DNA from: Aquisphaera insulae
Lineage (GTDB): Bacteria; Planctomycetota; Planctomycetia; Isosphaerales; Isosphaeraceae
NCBI RefSeq assembly: GCF_011064615.1
Contig: NZ_JAALJH010000014.1
Span: 1 to 64,000 of the forward strand
Direction of reading: 5' to 3'
DNA: 64,000 bases
The translations under genes and the position numbers were made by a program. Below are positions 26,992 through 36,655 of the stretch, piece after piece (position 1 is the stretch's first letter; each line of letters opens with the position of its first letter). The notes under the pieces are model-generated. The model did not search any database, was not told the origin of the DNA, and saw only the letters and a program-made list of their open reading frames with translations.

Positions 26992-27458
26992 GCCGATCAG
27001 GGACGAAATGACCGCGATTCCGTTCACTGGACGCCTGACGCCCGACGCGGCGGTGTGGGGTCGCTTCCCTGATGGACAAAGATGTTTCCATGTGACCCAT
27101 AGAGAATGACAGGTGTGGCCCGCCCGGTCCGGCCGCTACCCGGCCACATGTGTCCTCCCCGATCGCGGCACCCGCGAGCTGCGTTCGCCGTCCGGCTCGT
27201 GAGCTCGTCCCGAAAGCTGCATGGCGGTCTTGACCCATGGTCGACGCACACTAACATATTAATGCGGTAATGACTTTCATGAGCAACTTCTCGTTCCAAC
27301 CGTAGCCCCTGCGCTTCATAATGCACCCGCTTTGGGTGTCTGGCCTTTGATGCCTCTTGCCTCGTAGCGGGGGAAGCTGCCGAAGTCGACCTTGGGTGCC
27401 TCGCCTTCTTCGCGGTGGCCTTCATCGATGTGCTTGGGAGGCCGTGCGAGCGACCCCG
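26992..27458. other. non-coding region with gene debris
   Basis: No intact gene was recognised. Bases 27324-27338 form a hairpin (CACCC-loop-GGGTG) followed by TCTGGCCTTTGATGC, a motif repeated near 33118. Bases 27361-27395 are identical to 35 bases inside the ceramidase-like gene (41291-41325). An AT-richer patch at 27250-27275 could hold a promoter. The region looks like a graveyard of rearranged fragments. Confidence 0.5.
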
Positions 27459-27758
27459 CTACAAATCTACGCGAGCATGATCGGTCAGCGCCCAAGCCGC
27501 TTCGGCGGTGGCCCTCGGAACCGGCGATGCGGCCGGGTCGATGATACCAATCAGCGTGAGGATGTCTCCCTCAACCCCCACACGTATCGCGTGAAGCGCA
27601 TTGGTAAATCTCAGCCTCGCCGCACCGCGGACCGGTCCGGGGAGGCTTTCCTCGTGATCCTCTCCGAGCCAGGGGGACGGAACGAGTTCACTGTCCCGGA
27701 CATACGCATGAAGAAAAATCCTTAATGGAAGACTTTGACAAGGCAGGCCGGGCAGCAC
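27459..27758 (-). CDS. hypothetical protein or fragment
   Basis: An open frame of 99 codons with protein-like composition (HAYVRDSELVPSPWLG, then ARLRFTNALHAIRVGVEGD, then LTLIGIIDPA). I do not recognise a family. Codon third positions are less GC-rich than in neighbouring genes, which suggests foreign origin or decay. The start (GTG at 27758) has no clear ribosome-binding site. It could be the remnant of a longer gene. Confidence 0.3.
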   Translation of the reverse strand: MLPGLPCQSLPLRIFLHAYVRDSELVPSPWLGEDHEESLPGPVRGAARLRFTNALHAIRVGVEGDILTLIGIIDPAASPVPRATAEAAWALTDHARVDL

Positions 27759-27850
27759 GAGTTATGATGAGATGAGCGGAAGAGAGCCCCCATTTCAGGA
27801 CGTCATGTCCCTGGGACACACCCAGCCAAAATATGTTGGTATGCCTCGTG

Positions 27851-28462
27851 ATGGATGACCTGCGCGCAGTCTACGCCGAGAATCTTGCCCTGCGAGCCCG
27901 TTGCACGACGTTAAGGGCCGTCGTCGACGCCATCCCCGATGCGGTGTTCGTCAAGGACCTTCATGGCGGCTACACGATGATCAACGCGGCCGGCGCCCGC
28001 CTGCTCGGCAGGTCGGTCGACGAGGTCGTCGGCGTGGAGGACGCGCGCCTGTTCGCGCCCGAAAGCGCGCGGCAGATCGCCGAGATCGACCGGCGGGTCA
28101 TCGCGGCAAGAGAGGCCCTGACCTACGAGGAAACCGTCGAGGTCCAATTGGACTCGCGGTCCTATCTCACGACCAAGGCTCCTTTTTTCGACGAACAAGG
28201 CCGCGTGGCGGGGGTGATCGGCATCGCCCGCGACGTCACGGCGGAGAAGAAGCTCCAGGCCGATCGACACCGGCTGCTGGACCGGCTTCGGCTCCACATC
28301 GACCGGCTCCCGCTGGCCTACCTGGTGTTCGACGCCGACCGTCGCGTGCTGGAATGGAACCCCGCCGCCGAGAGGATCTTCGGCTACTCCAGGGACGAGG
28401 TGCTGGGGCGCGACGGCTTCGAGCTGATCGCGCCGCTGCCCCTGAACGACGCCCTGCAGTAG
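27851..28462 (+). CDS. N-terminal PAS fragment of a hybrid histidine kinase, ended by an in-frame TAG
   Basis: Encodes a complete PAS domain (AIPDAVFVKDLHGGYTMINA through GVIGIARDVTAEKK) and the first half of a second one (IDRLPLAYLVFDADRRVLEW through APLPLNDALQ). It then stops at TAG 28460-28462. The same frame continues directly with TFQRLWAGDMD into the large kinase frame at 28490, which holds the second half of that PAS domain. One gene has therefore been split by a nonsense codon, most simply CAG to TAG. The start is uncertain: ATG 27851 is preferred, with GTG 27848 and TTG 27833 as alternatives, and no clear ribosome-binding site. The fragment alone is probably non-functional unless the stop is read through. 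Confidence 0.75.
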   Translation: MDDLRAVYAENLALRARCTTLRAVVDAIPDAVFVKDLHGGYTMINAAGARLLGRSVDEVVGVEDARLFAPESARQIAEIDRRVIAAREALTYEETVEVQLDSRSYLTTKAPFFDEQGRVAGVIGIARDVTAEKKLQADRHRLLDRLRLHIDRLPLAYLVFDADRRVLEWNPAAERIFGYSRDEVLGRDGFELIAPLPLNDALQ

Positions 28463-28489
28463 ACCTTCCAGCGACTCTGGGCCGGCGAC

Positions 28490-30679
<2,190 letters not shown>

Positions 30680-30986
30680 CCACTCGGCGAACGACGGGAA
30701 CCCCTGACCCGGCCCGATGTCTTCCCTCCCTGCAACTGCGGGCTCGCTGTATTCCTGTTTCCGGTGGCCCCGGGACGCCGCGTCCCCGGTCGCAGAACAC
30801 GTGTGATCGCGGTCTCCGACCGACAACATCCTCACCAGGCCTCCTGAGCCCGGGGACGGGCATTCCTGCCTGCCCGGTCTGAACCGGGTCAGGCCGGAAG
30901 GCGTGCAAGGCCCCCGGAGTCGGATCAGGTCCCTTGGGCCTGGAACCACTCCATCGGGCTCGATCAGGAGGCGCCGCGCCACCGCC
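30680..30986. other. intergenic region with a partial repeat and an IS3 orfB stub
   Basis: Bases 30855-30870 repeat 16 bases of the internal hairpin of the 9241-9391 element (GACGGGCATTCCTGCC), so a related or decayed copy lies here. On the minus strand, about 30945-30975 reads ARRLLIEPD, resembling the first residues of an IS3-type OrfB, directly after the orfA stop; the rest of orfB is absent. Nothing else was recognised. Confidence 0.45.
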
Positions 30987-31271
30987 TCAGCCGTCGAGTT
31001 TCTTCTTCACCCAGGCCAGCTCCATCTGGAGCCGGCCGATCTGCTCGTAGAGCTCGGCCTGGAGCTTGTCGGGGTCCGGTCGGTCGGACGCCGACACGGG
31101 CTCGAAGAGCCCTTCCAGGCCGTCCAGGAGCTGCTTCTTCCACAGTCTGATCTGCACCGGGTGGACCTGATGCTCCTTCGCCAGGTCGCTGACCGTCTTC
31201 TGCTGCTTGGCCGCCTCCAGGGCCACCTTGCTCTTGAACGCCGCCGAGTACCGCTTGCGGACCTGTCCCAT
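30987..31271 (-). CDS. IS3-family transposase OrfA (orphan, orfB lost)
   Basis: A 94-residue DNA-binding protein of the IS3/IS911 OrfA type: MGQVRKRYSAAFKSKVALEA, then the helix-turn-helix AKEHQVHPVQIRLWKKQLL and a C-terminal leucine-zipper-like YEQIGRLQMELAWVKKKLDG. In a working IS3 element, the DDE-integrase orfB follows through a -1 frameshift. Here only an ARRLLIEPD stub remains, so the element cannot move itself. The gene ends the debris cluster and starts 18 bases after the RAYT stop. A second fragment of the same gene lies at 40365-40418. Confidence 0.85.
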   Translation of the reverse strand: MGQVRKRYSAAFKSKVALEAAKQQKTVSDLAKEHQVHPVQIRLWKKQLLDGLEGLFEPVSASDRPDPDKLQAELYEQIGRLQMELAWVKKKLDG

Positions 31272-31288
31272 GTCGTGCCCTCGATGAG

Positions 31289-32008
31289 TCACCCTCCAGG
31301 AGAACCTACCGAGTGGGCAGGCAAAAAGCCATTTTCGGATTGCTTCGGCGGACGTCCACGAGGTCGGAAGGTCGATTCCAGGCCGAGACGGGCCGCCACC
31401 TGGGTCTGCCATGAATCTGATCCAAACGGCCGGCCCCGACGGATGCTGCGGAGGATCGCCTCCTCTTCCTTGGTGCCGAGTGGCCGGTTGACCCTGGCCT
31501 TCCAATCGCGAGGCCGATCGATGGGCCAGGCCGTCAGCGAGGGTCGTTCGTCGTCTCCCTTGGCGCGCACCGCCGCCAGACTGCCCCACTTCCACTCCTC
31601 GGCACGCTCGACCAGGCCGGCCCGCAGGGCGTTCCGCTCGACGTAGCGGCAGACGGTGAGGAAATGCCCGTCGGACTGGACCGGGAAGGACTTGAAGCGC
31701 CCCTGATACAGGTGACCGGTGCCGACGGTGCGGTGGTGAGCGTGCCAGCGTTGGGTGTGAGTCATCGTCAGCCACCGCATGAAGTCGGATAGATCGCCTG
31801 CTTCGCGGGGCCAGACCAGGAGGTGGAAGTGGTCGGGCATCAGGCAGTACGCCAGGAGCCGCATCTGATATCGTGCGAGGGCCTGTACGAGGACTCGCTC
31901 GAACGCGGCATAATCGTCGTCGCATTCAAAGATGCCCAACCGCGCGTTGGCGCGATTCAGCGCGTGGTAGATCAGCCCGCCTTCAGCCGCTCGAGGTGGT
32001 CTTGGCAT
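31289..32008 (-). CDS. REP-associated tyrosine transposase (RAYT, Y1_Tnp/IS200-like)
   Basis: A 239-residue HUH-type single-strand transposase. The hallmark histidine pair is in YCLMPDHFHLLVWP. The catalytic tyrosine is probably in CRYVERNALRAGLVERAEEW, the usual RAYT phrase, and FKSFPVQSDGHFLTV is also typical. The N-terminus GLIYHALNRANARLGIFE is standard. RAYTs bind REP hairpins and are thought to spread them. Consistent with this, the 5' end abuts a large hairpin-repeat array, and the start codon at 32008 lies inside the first repeat unit. The C-terminal 20 residues (after GRPPKQSE) may be read-through into flanking DNA. No tnpB is nearby. Confidence 0.92.
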   Translation of the reverse strand: MPRPPRAAEGGLIYHALNRANARLGIFECDDDYAAFERVLVQALARYQMRLLAYCLMPDHFHLLVWPREAGDLSDFMRWLTMTHTQRWHAHHRTVGTGHLYQGRFKSFPVQSDGHFLTVCRYVERNALRAGLVERAEEWKWGSLAAVRAKGDDERPSLTAWPIDRPRDWKARVNRPLGTKEEEAILRSIRRGRPFGSDSWQTQVAARLGLESTFRPRGRPPKQSENGFLPAHSVGSPGG

Positions 32009-32600
32009 GGCTTCATGGTAGGACGACGCGAGACGGATGTCAATAAGGCTCCTGACCCCTTATCGCCATCTCCTTGGCATGGCTTCATGGTAGGACGACG
32101 CGAGACGGATGTCAATAAGGCTCCTGACCCCTTATCGCCATCTCATGGTAGGACGACGCGAGACGGATGTCAATAAGGCTCCTGACCCCTTATCGCCCTC
32201 AATAAGGCTCCTGACCCCTTATCGCCCTTCGCCCTCAATAAGGCTCCTGACCCCTTATCGCCCTCTGACCCCTTATCGCCCTTCTGACCCCTTATCGCCC
32301 TTGACCGCTTATCGCCCTTCTGTCGCCCTCAATAAGGCTCCTGACCCCTTATCGCCCTCTGACCCCTTATCGCCCTCAATAAGGCTCCTGACCCCTTATT
32401 GCCCTTCTGCAATAAGGCTCCTGACCCCTTATCGCCCTTCTAAGGCTCCTGACCCCTTATCGCCCTTCTCTGACCCCTTATCGCCCTTCTGACCCCTTAT
32501 CGCCCTTCTGACCCCTTATCGCCCTTGTGACCCCTTATCGCCCTTGACCCCTCATCGCCCTCTGACCCCTTATCGCCCTCCTGACCCCTTATCGCCCTCC
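32002..32600. repeat. dense array of REP-like hairpin repeats beside the RAYT gene
   Basis: Three copies of a long unit begin at about 32002, 32072 and 32145. Each ends in AATAAGGCTCCTGACCCCTT followed by ATCGCC. From 32193 to 32600 only this terminal motif is repeated, whole or 5'-truncated to CTGACCCCTTATCGCC. In total there are about 20 copies of the CCCCTTAT core, two of them variant. The motif folds as ATAAGG-loop-CCTTAT. Spacing is irregular and there are no unique spacers, so it is not CRISPR. It is the likely substrate of the adjacent RAYT. Confidence 0.85.
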
Positions 32601-32641
32601 CGGATTGGACGATGTCGCAGCCATGTCATCCTCCCTTTCCG

Positions 32642-32851
32642 AGACTTCTCGCTCAACCCGACAGGAGGAGGTGACGCTCATCCCCTCCCGGGTGGCTGTG
32701 GCGTATGCGAAGCGACGCCACGGGATCGCAATGGCTCGCGCACGAGGCACCAGCTCGAGATCCGGCCCGCGCGATCCCGTGGCGTCGCTTTCAGCTCCGC
32801 CACAGCCACCCATGCCACTCGACCATCCCTGTCGGGTTCGGCGAGAAGTCT
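32642..32851. repeat. nested inverted-repeat element, copy 2
   Basis: A 210-base element with three nested arm pairs. The outer pair is 24 bases with two mismatches (32642-32665/32828-32851). The middle pair is 14 bases, perfect (32690-32703/32798-32811, GGGTGGCTGTGGCG on the left). The inner pair is 20 bases, perfect (32710-32729/32771-32790). The order CCGTGG...TCCGCCACAGCCACCCATGCCA parallels the element at 15067-15280, so both seem to be one family. No protein is encoded. Confidence 0.75.
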
Positions 32852-33334
32852 CCCCTTTCCTGGGGAGCCGATGCCGGCGAGGCCACCAGCCGGCTGAGGG
32901 GGGGCGGGCGTCACGGCGACGGGGCTCGTCAGCCGGTCGAGCCCCTCATCGGCGACACCGGCGGAGGGAGCCGGGTTCTCGGGGAGATCAAGGGGAGATC
33001 AGAGGGAAGATCAGCAGATGAGTGGCCACGAGGAGATCAATGGCCACGGAGGTGGCCTTCGATGACTTCCCTTTTGGCCTTCGAGATGCTCCTCTCTCCG
33101 GTGTGAGTTAGCCAGACTACCCACTGTGGGTATCTGGCCTTCGATGCATCCCCAGGCATGGGCGAGGTTTCCCGGCCGGTTCTGAATGAGGACCGACAGG
33201 ACGTACCGGCTCAATTCCGCCCCATTCCCGAGAGCGGAGGTGCCATCGATGTCGCGATGACGTCGGAGATCATGCCCGCTGCCACAAATCGAGGGGGGGC
33301 ATCGACCACTCGTCCGTCTCGTCTGAGTCTCACG
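32852..33334. other. non-coding tail of the repeat region
   Basis: No intact gene was seen. Bases 33118-33132 form a perfect palindrome (TACCCACTGTGGGTA) within a longer stem flanked by CCAGA and TCTGG, matching the motif near 27324. A possible ilvN-like fragment overlaps at 33151-33214. Low-complexity GAGATCA/GGGAGATC direct repeats occur at about 32985-33035. Confidence 0.45.
33151..33214 (-). pseudogene. possible fragment of an acetolactate synthase small subunit (IlvN-like ACT start)
   Basis: From a TTG at 33214, the minus strand reads MSRYVLSVLIQNRPGNLAHA, strongly reminiscent of the ACT-domain start of IlvN/IlvH proteins. Similarity ends after about 21 codons, where the palindromic repeat (CATCGAAGGCCAGATACCC) begins. 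This looks like a gene truncated by repeat insertion or rearrangement. The match is short, so chance similarity cannot be excluded. Confidence 0.25.
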
Positions 33335-34498
33335 TTAACGCGCGGCGGACCTGCTCGGCTCGGCTTCCTTCAGGAGTTCGTTGACGGCCTTCTCCAGTTC
33401 CTCGCCGCGTTTATCGATGTCCCGGATGACTCCCTTGGCATCGAGCACGTAGATCGTCGGGAATCTGGTGATATTCCAGTCCTCGAAAAACTTCGCGGCC
33501 GGGCCGCCGGGGAACCAGTGTGCCCAGGGCATCGGCTCCTTGGCGAGGAAGTCGGTGAGGGTCTTCAGCTCGTCGTCGGCGCTGATGCTGACCAGTTGGA
33601 ACGGCTTCCCCTTGAGCCGCCCGACCATCTCGCGCTCGTGGGGGATCATGGCTTTGCAGGGGCCGCACCAGGTCGCCCAGATGTCGAGGACGACCACCTT
33701 CCCCTTCAGGTCGCCGAGCTTGACCGTCTTCCCCTCCACGTTCTTCGTGACCAGCTCGGGCGCGGCTGCGCCCACGGAAATCTCGGTGTAGTATTCGGAA
33801 TACTGGTCGCGGAGGGTCTTCTTCAGGGCCGGGATCTCGCTCGCCAGCTCGACGAACCAGTCGGTCTGCTTCTTGAAGCTCGGCGAGCTCTTGTAGAGTT
33901 TCTCGAAAGCCTCCTTGGCTTCCGGCCGATGATTCATCTCGATCCATTTGACCGCCATCTCCCGCTGACCCAGCATCTGCTTGAGGGTCGAAGCCTGGAT
34001 CGAGCGGTCGGGGTTGCGGTGGACGACGTCGTCGAGCAGCTTGCGGGCTTCGTCGTCGTTGAGGCCGACCACCAGTTTCACCAGCTTCTTGATCTCAGGC
34101 CTCGTGGCATAGTGCTCGCGGAGGATCTTCACGGCCTTGAGAGTCGACGGCAACAGCTCTCTCAAACCGAAGCCGCTCTGGATCGCCATCTCGATCGCCC
34201 CGAGGGCATCGGGACCTTCGGGAGCCTTCTCCGCGATCTCGACGAATTTCGGCGAGAACTCGATGCCCGGCCATGGCTTGTCGAACTTAAATGCCTCGAG
34301 CGCGGCATCGCCTTTCTCCTTGGCCGCCTGATAACTGGCATCCCTTTCCTTGTAGAAAGCCTGCACGGCGTCGTTGTAAGCCTTGTTGAGTGCGGCGAGC
34401 GAGGTGTCGCCCGGGGAGGTCGTCGGTCTGGCCTCATCGGCGCGCGCGGGGGTGGCTACCACGGCCAGGACGGCCAGGATCATCAGCGGTCGTGTCAT
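33335..34498 (-). CDS. exported TlpA-like thioredoxin-domain protein
   Basis: Thiol-disulfide oxidoreductase of 387 residues. A signal peptide (MTRPLMILAVLAVVATPARA) is followed by an alpha-helical N-terminal domain of about 220 residues of unknown role. A TlpA/AhpC-TSA thioredoxin fold then begins near residue 241 (VGAAAPELVTKNVEGKTVKL). The active site is WCGPC (cysteines 278 and 281), preceded by VVVLDIWAT, and the cis-proline is in TRFPTIYVLD. It would act in the periplasm on disulfides of exported proteins. The next gene upstream on this strand is the DUF1559 protein, over 300 bases away, so it is probably transcribed separately. Confidence 0.92.
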   Translation of the reverse strand: MTRPLMILAVLAVVATPARADEARPTTSPGDTSLAALNKAYNDAVQAFYKERDASYQAAKEKGDAALEAFKFDKPWPGIEFSPKFVEIAEKAPEGPDALGAIEMAIQSGFGLRELLPSTLKAVKILREHYATRPEIKKLVKLVVGLNDDEARKLLDDVVHRNPDRSIQASTLKQMLGQREMAVKWIEMNHRPEAKEAFEKLYKSSPSFKKQTDWFVELASEIPALKKTLRDQYSEYYTEISVGAAAPELVTKNVEGKTVKLGDLKGKVVVLDIWATWCGPCKAMIPHEREMVGRLKGKPFQLVSISADDELKTLTDFLAKEPMPWAHWFPGGPAAKFFEDWNITRFPTIYVLDAKGVIRDIDKRGEELEKAVNELLKEAEPSRSAAR

Positions 34499-34816
34499 GG
34501 CGGTTGGACCTCAGGAGTGGCGGAACACAGGCTTCGTAGTGGACCATCGCAGTTGAAAAGGAGGCCCCGGGTGCCAGGGGTTGTATTCAGCCCGTGGCAC
34601 CCGGAGACGTCGGAAGACTCGGATTGCAGCCGCACTCGTCTCGTAGGCTGGGGCGTGGCCCAGCTCTCCCGCGCGATTCGCCGGGCCACGACCCTTCTTC
34701 TCTCCGGATCACGGGGAGTCGGTGGCTGGGCCGGGTGAGGGGCCTTGTGGCAGCCGAGAGAGCCGAATTCAGGATCCTCCCTCCACCCCTTACCGCGTAC
34801 CTTGAATCGAAGACCC
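34499..34816. other. intergenic region with inverted repeats
   Basis: Holds a perfect 10-bp inverted repeat 34567-34576/34595-34604 (CCGGGTGCCA / TGGCACCCGG, 18-base loop) and an 8-bp pair CGTGGCCC/GGGCCACG around 34653-34690. These could be a dispersed repeat or a terminator for the DUF1559 gene, although no T-tract follows. No gene was recognised. Confidence 0.5.
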
Positions 34817-35932
34817 TCAATACCGATCGGCGCTGATCACCTCGCCGCCGGCCCGGGTCGAGAGGGCCTGCCAGACCCCCACCTGGGCGGCGGCGGTCAG
34901 GCCGACCGTGCGGCCGCTGGAGGCCGTCGCGCCGTTCACGATGTTGTAGAAGGCGGGGTTGCAGCCGCCGGCAGTCCAATCGTCCGAGACCTTCCATGAG
35001 CTGACCGAGTTCTTGATGAACCTGACCGATCCGTCGCAGAAGGACACGTTCACGCCGCCCGGGTGCATGCTCGAGGCGATCATGGTGTTGGTGGCGTTAG
35101 TCCCCATCGGATTCAGTTGAGCTCCGACGGCATTGGGAGGAAACATGGCATCGAAATTCAGAGTCATATCGCCGATGGCCCAGGGCGCGATGCTGCTGAG
35201 AAGGAGTGAATAACTCGGGTTCGACGTCGGGATCTTCGCCCCCGTGTATTCGCTCATCAGCATCGTGTTGCTGGTGCCGTCGGTGATGCTCGCCAGGGTG
35301 ATGTTCTGGGCCACTTCGGTCACGGCGCCATACGCGTTGTTGGGTGAAAATCGAGCGAACATCCCCCCCGAGCCGCGGTAGCTCGTGCCGCGAAATTCCG
35401 GGAACCCCGGCAACTGGGTGAACCCCCACCAGTCGGCGTAGGGAAAACCCGGATAGAGCTCATAGGCGAGCACGATGGGAGCCTGGGCGGTGGGGTCGGA
35501 CGGGCAGATCAAGGCATTGACCGCCACCGTGAAAACGGTGACGTTGGCCGGATCGGTGGTTGTTGCCCGTTGCAGACTGAAAGAGTCCCAGGCCCCCGCA
35601 CTGAAATTGATCGTGTCGTAGAGCGCCGTCTGTTCGTAGAAGGGGAGTGTCTTGGCGAAGACACCGAAGTCATAGTAATTGAGAAACGACTTCGCGGTGG
35701 TCAAAGGGAGCATCTGCGCAGGCAGCACCGAGTGGGCACTCTCGTAGTTCATGCAGCCCAAGGCGAGTTGCTTGAGGTTGTTGGTGCATTGGATGCGGCG
35801 GGCGGCTTCGCGGGCCGACTGCACGGCGGGGAGGAGCAGGGCGATCAGGACGGCGATGATTGCGATGACGACGAGCAGTTCGATCAGCGTGAAGCCGCGA
35901 GCCCGGTTGCGGTCTGATGGCGTTGGGGACAT
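34817..35932 (-). CDS. DUF1559 prepilin-type N-terminal cleavage/methylation protein
   Basis: A 371-residue pseudopilin-like surface protein of a family hugely expanded in planctomycetes. The type IV prepilin leader is [27 protein letters not shown], with processing expected between G and [30 protein letters not shown] (abridged) opens DUF1559, and the C-terminal H-X9-DG motif is [22 protein letters not shown] sequence precedes the start. It would be processed by a prepilin peptidase and anchored or assembled at the inner membrane. The function is unknown. A small lipoprotein gene lies 108 bases upstream on the same strand, a common pairing in this group. Confidence 0.95.
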   Translation of the reverse strand: MSPTPSDRNRARGFTLIELLVVIAIIAVLIALLLPAVQSAREAARRIQCTNNLKQLALGCMNYESAHSVLPAQMLPLTTAKSFLNYYDFGVFAKTLPFYEQTALYDTINFSAGAWDSFSLQRATTTDPANVTVFTVAVNALICPSDPTAQAPIVLAYELYPGFPYADWWGFTQLPGFPEFRGTSYRGSGGMFARFSPNNAYGAVTEVAQNITLASITDGTSNTMLMSEYTGAKIPTSNPSYSLLLSSIAPWAIGDMTLNFDAMFPPNAVGAQLNPMGTNATNTMIASSMHPGGVNVSFCDGSVRFIKNSVSSWKVSDDWTAGGCNPAFYNIVNGATASSGRTVGLTAAAQVGVWQALSTRAGGEVISADRY

Positions 35933-36040
35933 GGTTCGATCCTCGGTTCTAGGGATGAGATGATGCGATCAGACGGAAGGACAACGGGAGAGGGCTTCGG
36001 GGGCCTCGGGACCCGGATCCGGAGGTCGTGCCGGCGGGGC

Positions 36041-36328
36041 TCAGGGCTTGATGTTGGTGGACCTTGGGCGCCTGGCCTTGGACGTCTTCGTGGCAGGGAC
36101 GTCCAGTCCCAGGCGTTTCGCGTTGACCATGGCCCGCAGCTCGGCGGGGTTCCTGGCCGATTTCTTGAGCTCGAGGAGGTCGGATTCGCTCAGGGGCGGT
36201 GGTCCGGGCGGGAAGCTGGCCGCCGAGTTGTCGCCGCAGCCGGTGCACGCCGCGGCCGCAAACGACCCGATCGTCAGGAGCGTGGGTGTCGCGAGGATCC
36301 GCAATGATCGACGTGATGCCTGGAACAT
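36041..36328 (-). CDS. small lipoprotein-like secreted protein
   Basis: A 95-residue protein. The ATG at 36328 is set by GGAGG just upstream. A hydrophobic signal (RILATPTLLTIGSFAAAA) ends in CTGCGDNSAASF; either cysteine could be lipidated, though the lipobox is not textbook. The mature part is short, with PPLSESDLLELKKSARNPAE resembling small planctomycete proteins encoded beside DUF1559 genes. The function is unknown. It is probably co-transcribed with the DUF1559 gene. Confidence 0.7.
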   Translation of the reverse strand: MFQASRRSLRILATPTLLTIGSFAAAACTGCGDNSAASFPPGPPPLSESDLLELKKSARNPAELRAMVNAKRLGLDVPATKTSKARRPRSTNIKP

Positions 36329-36655
36329 GGGGGCCTCCGGCGTCGGATGATCGGGGTTCGTTTCGTCGTCGGGTCGGCCCGCCCGGGAGAGGAAGCCGGC
36401 TCGGGGCGTCGGCGGGCGGTGGGATGCGGATGAGTCAGGTACGAGGCAAGGGGCGACGAAGTCGCTCGGTTTCAACGCAATCGGGCCGCGTCGCCGACCC
36501 GGGACACCCCTTCCTCGGGTCGATGGGGGATTGGGTCACGAGTGGTTGGACTCGTGAGCGATCCACACCGTCCCGTTCCCATGGCCTCGGTCGCCTCGGG
36601 CTCCGGATTGAGTGGGGCTTCGATCCGACGGGGCCGAGCCGATGAGGTTCATAGA
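36329..36655. other. intergenic region after the sigma factor
   Basis: About 330 bases between the sigma-factor frame and the lipoprotein gene. No gene was recognised. A promoter for the lipoprotein-DUF1559 pair should lie here but was not identified. A run of nine G (36682-36690) lies just inside the adjoining sigma reading frame. Confidence 0.35.

Noticed and set aside
26305..27027. Minus-strand frame opposite the DUF3467 gene
   Set aside because: Antisense shadow without recognisable domain; the plus-strand gene is better supported.
32041..32600. Possible CRISPR array
   Set aside because: Repeats are nearly contiguous and variably truncated, with no unique spacers of even length and no cas genes. 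They fit REP-type hairpins beside a RAYT.
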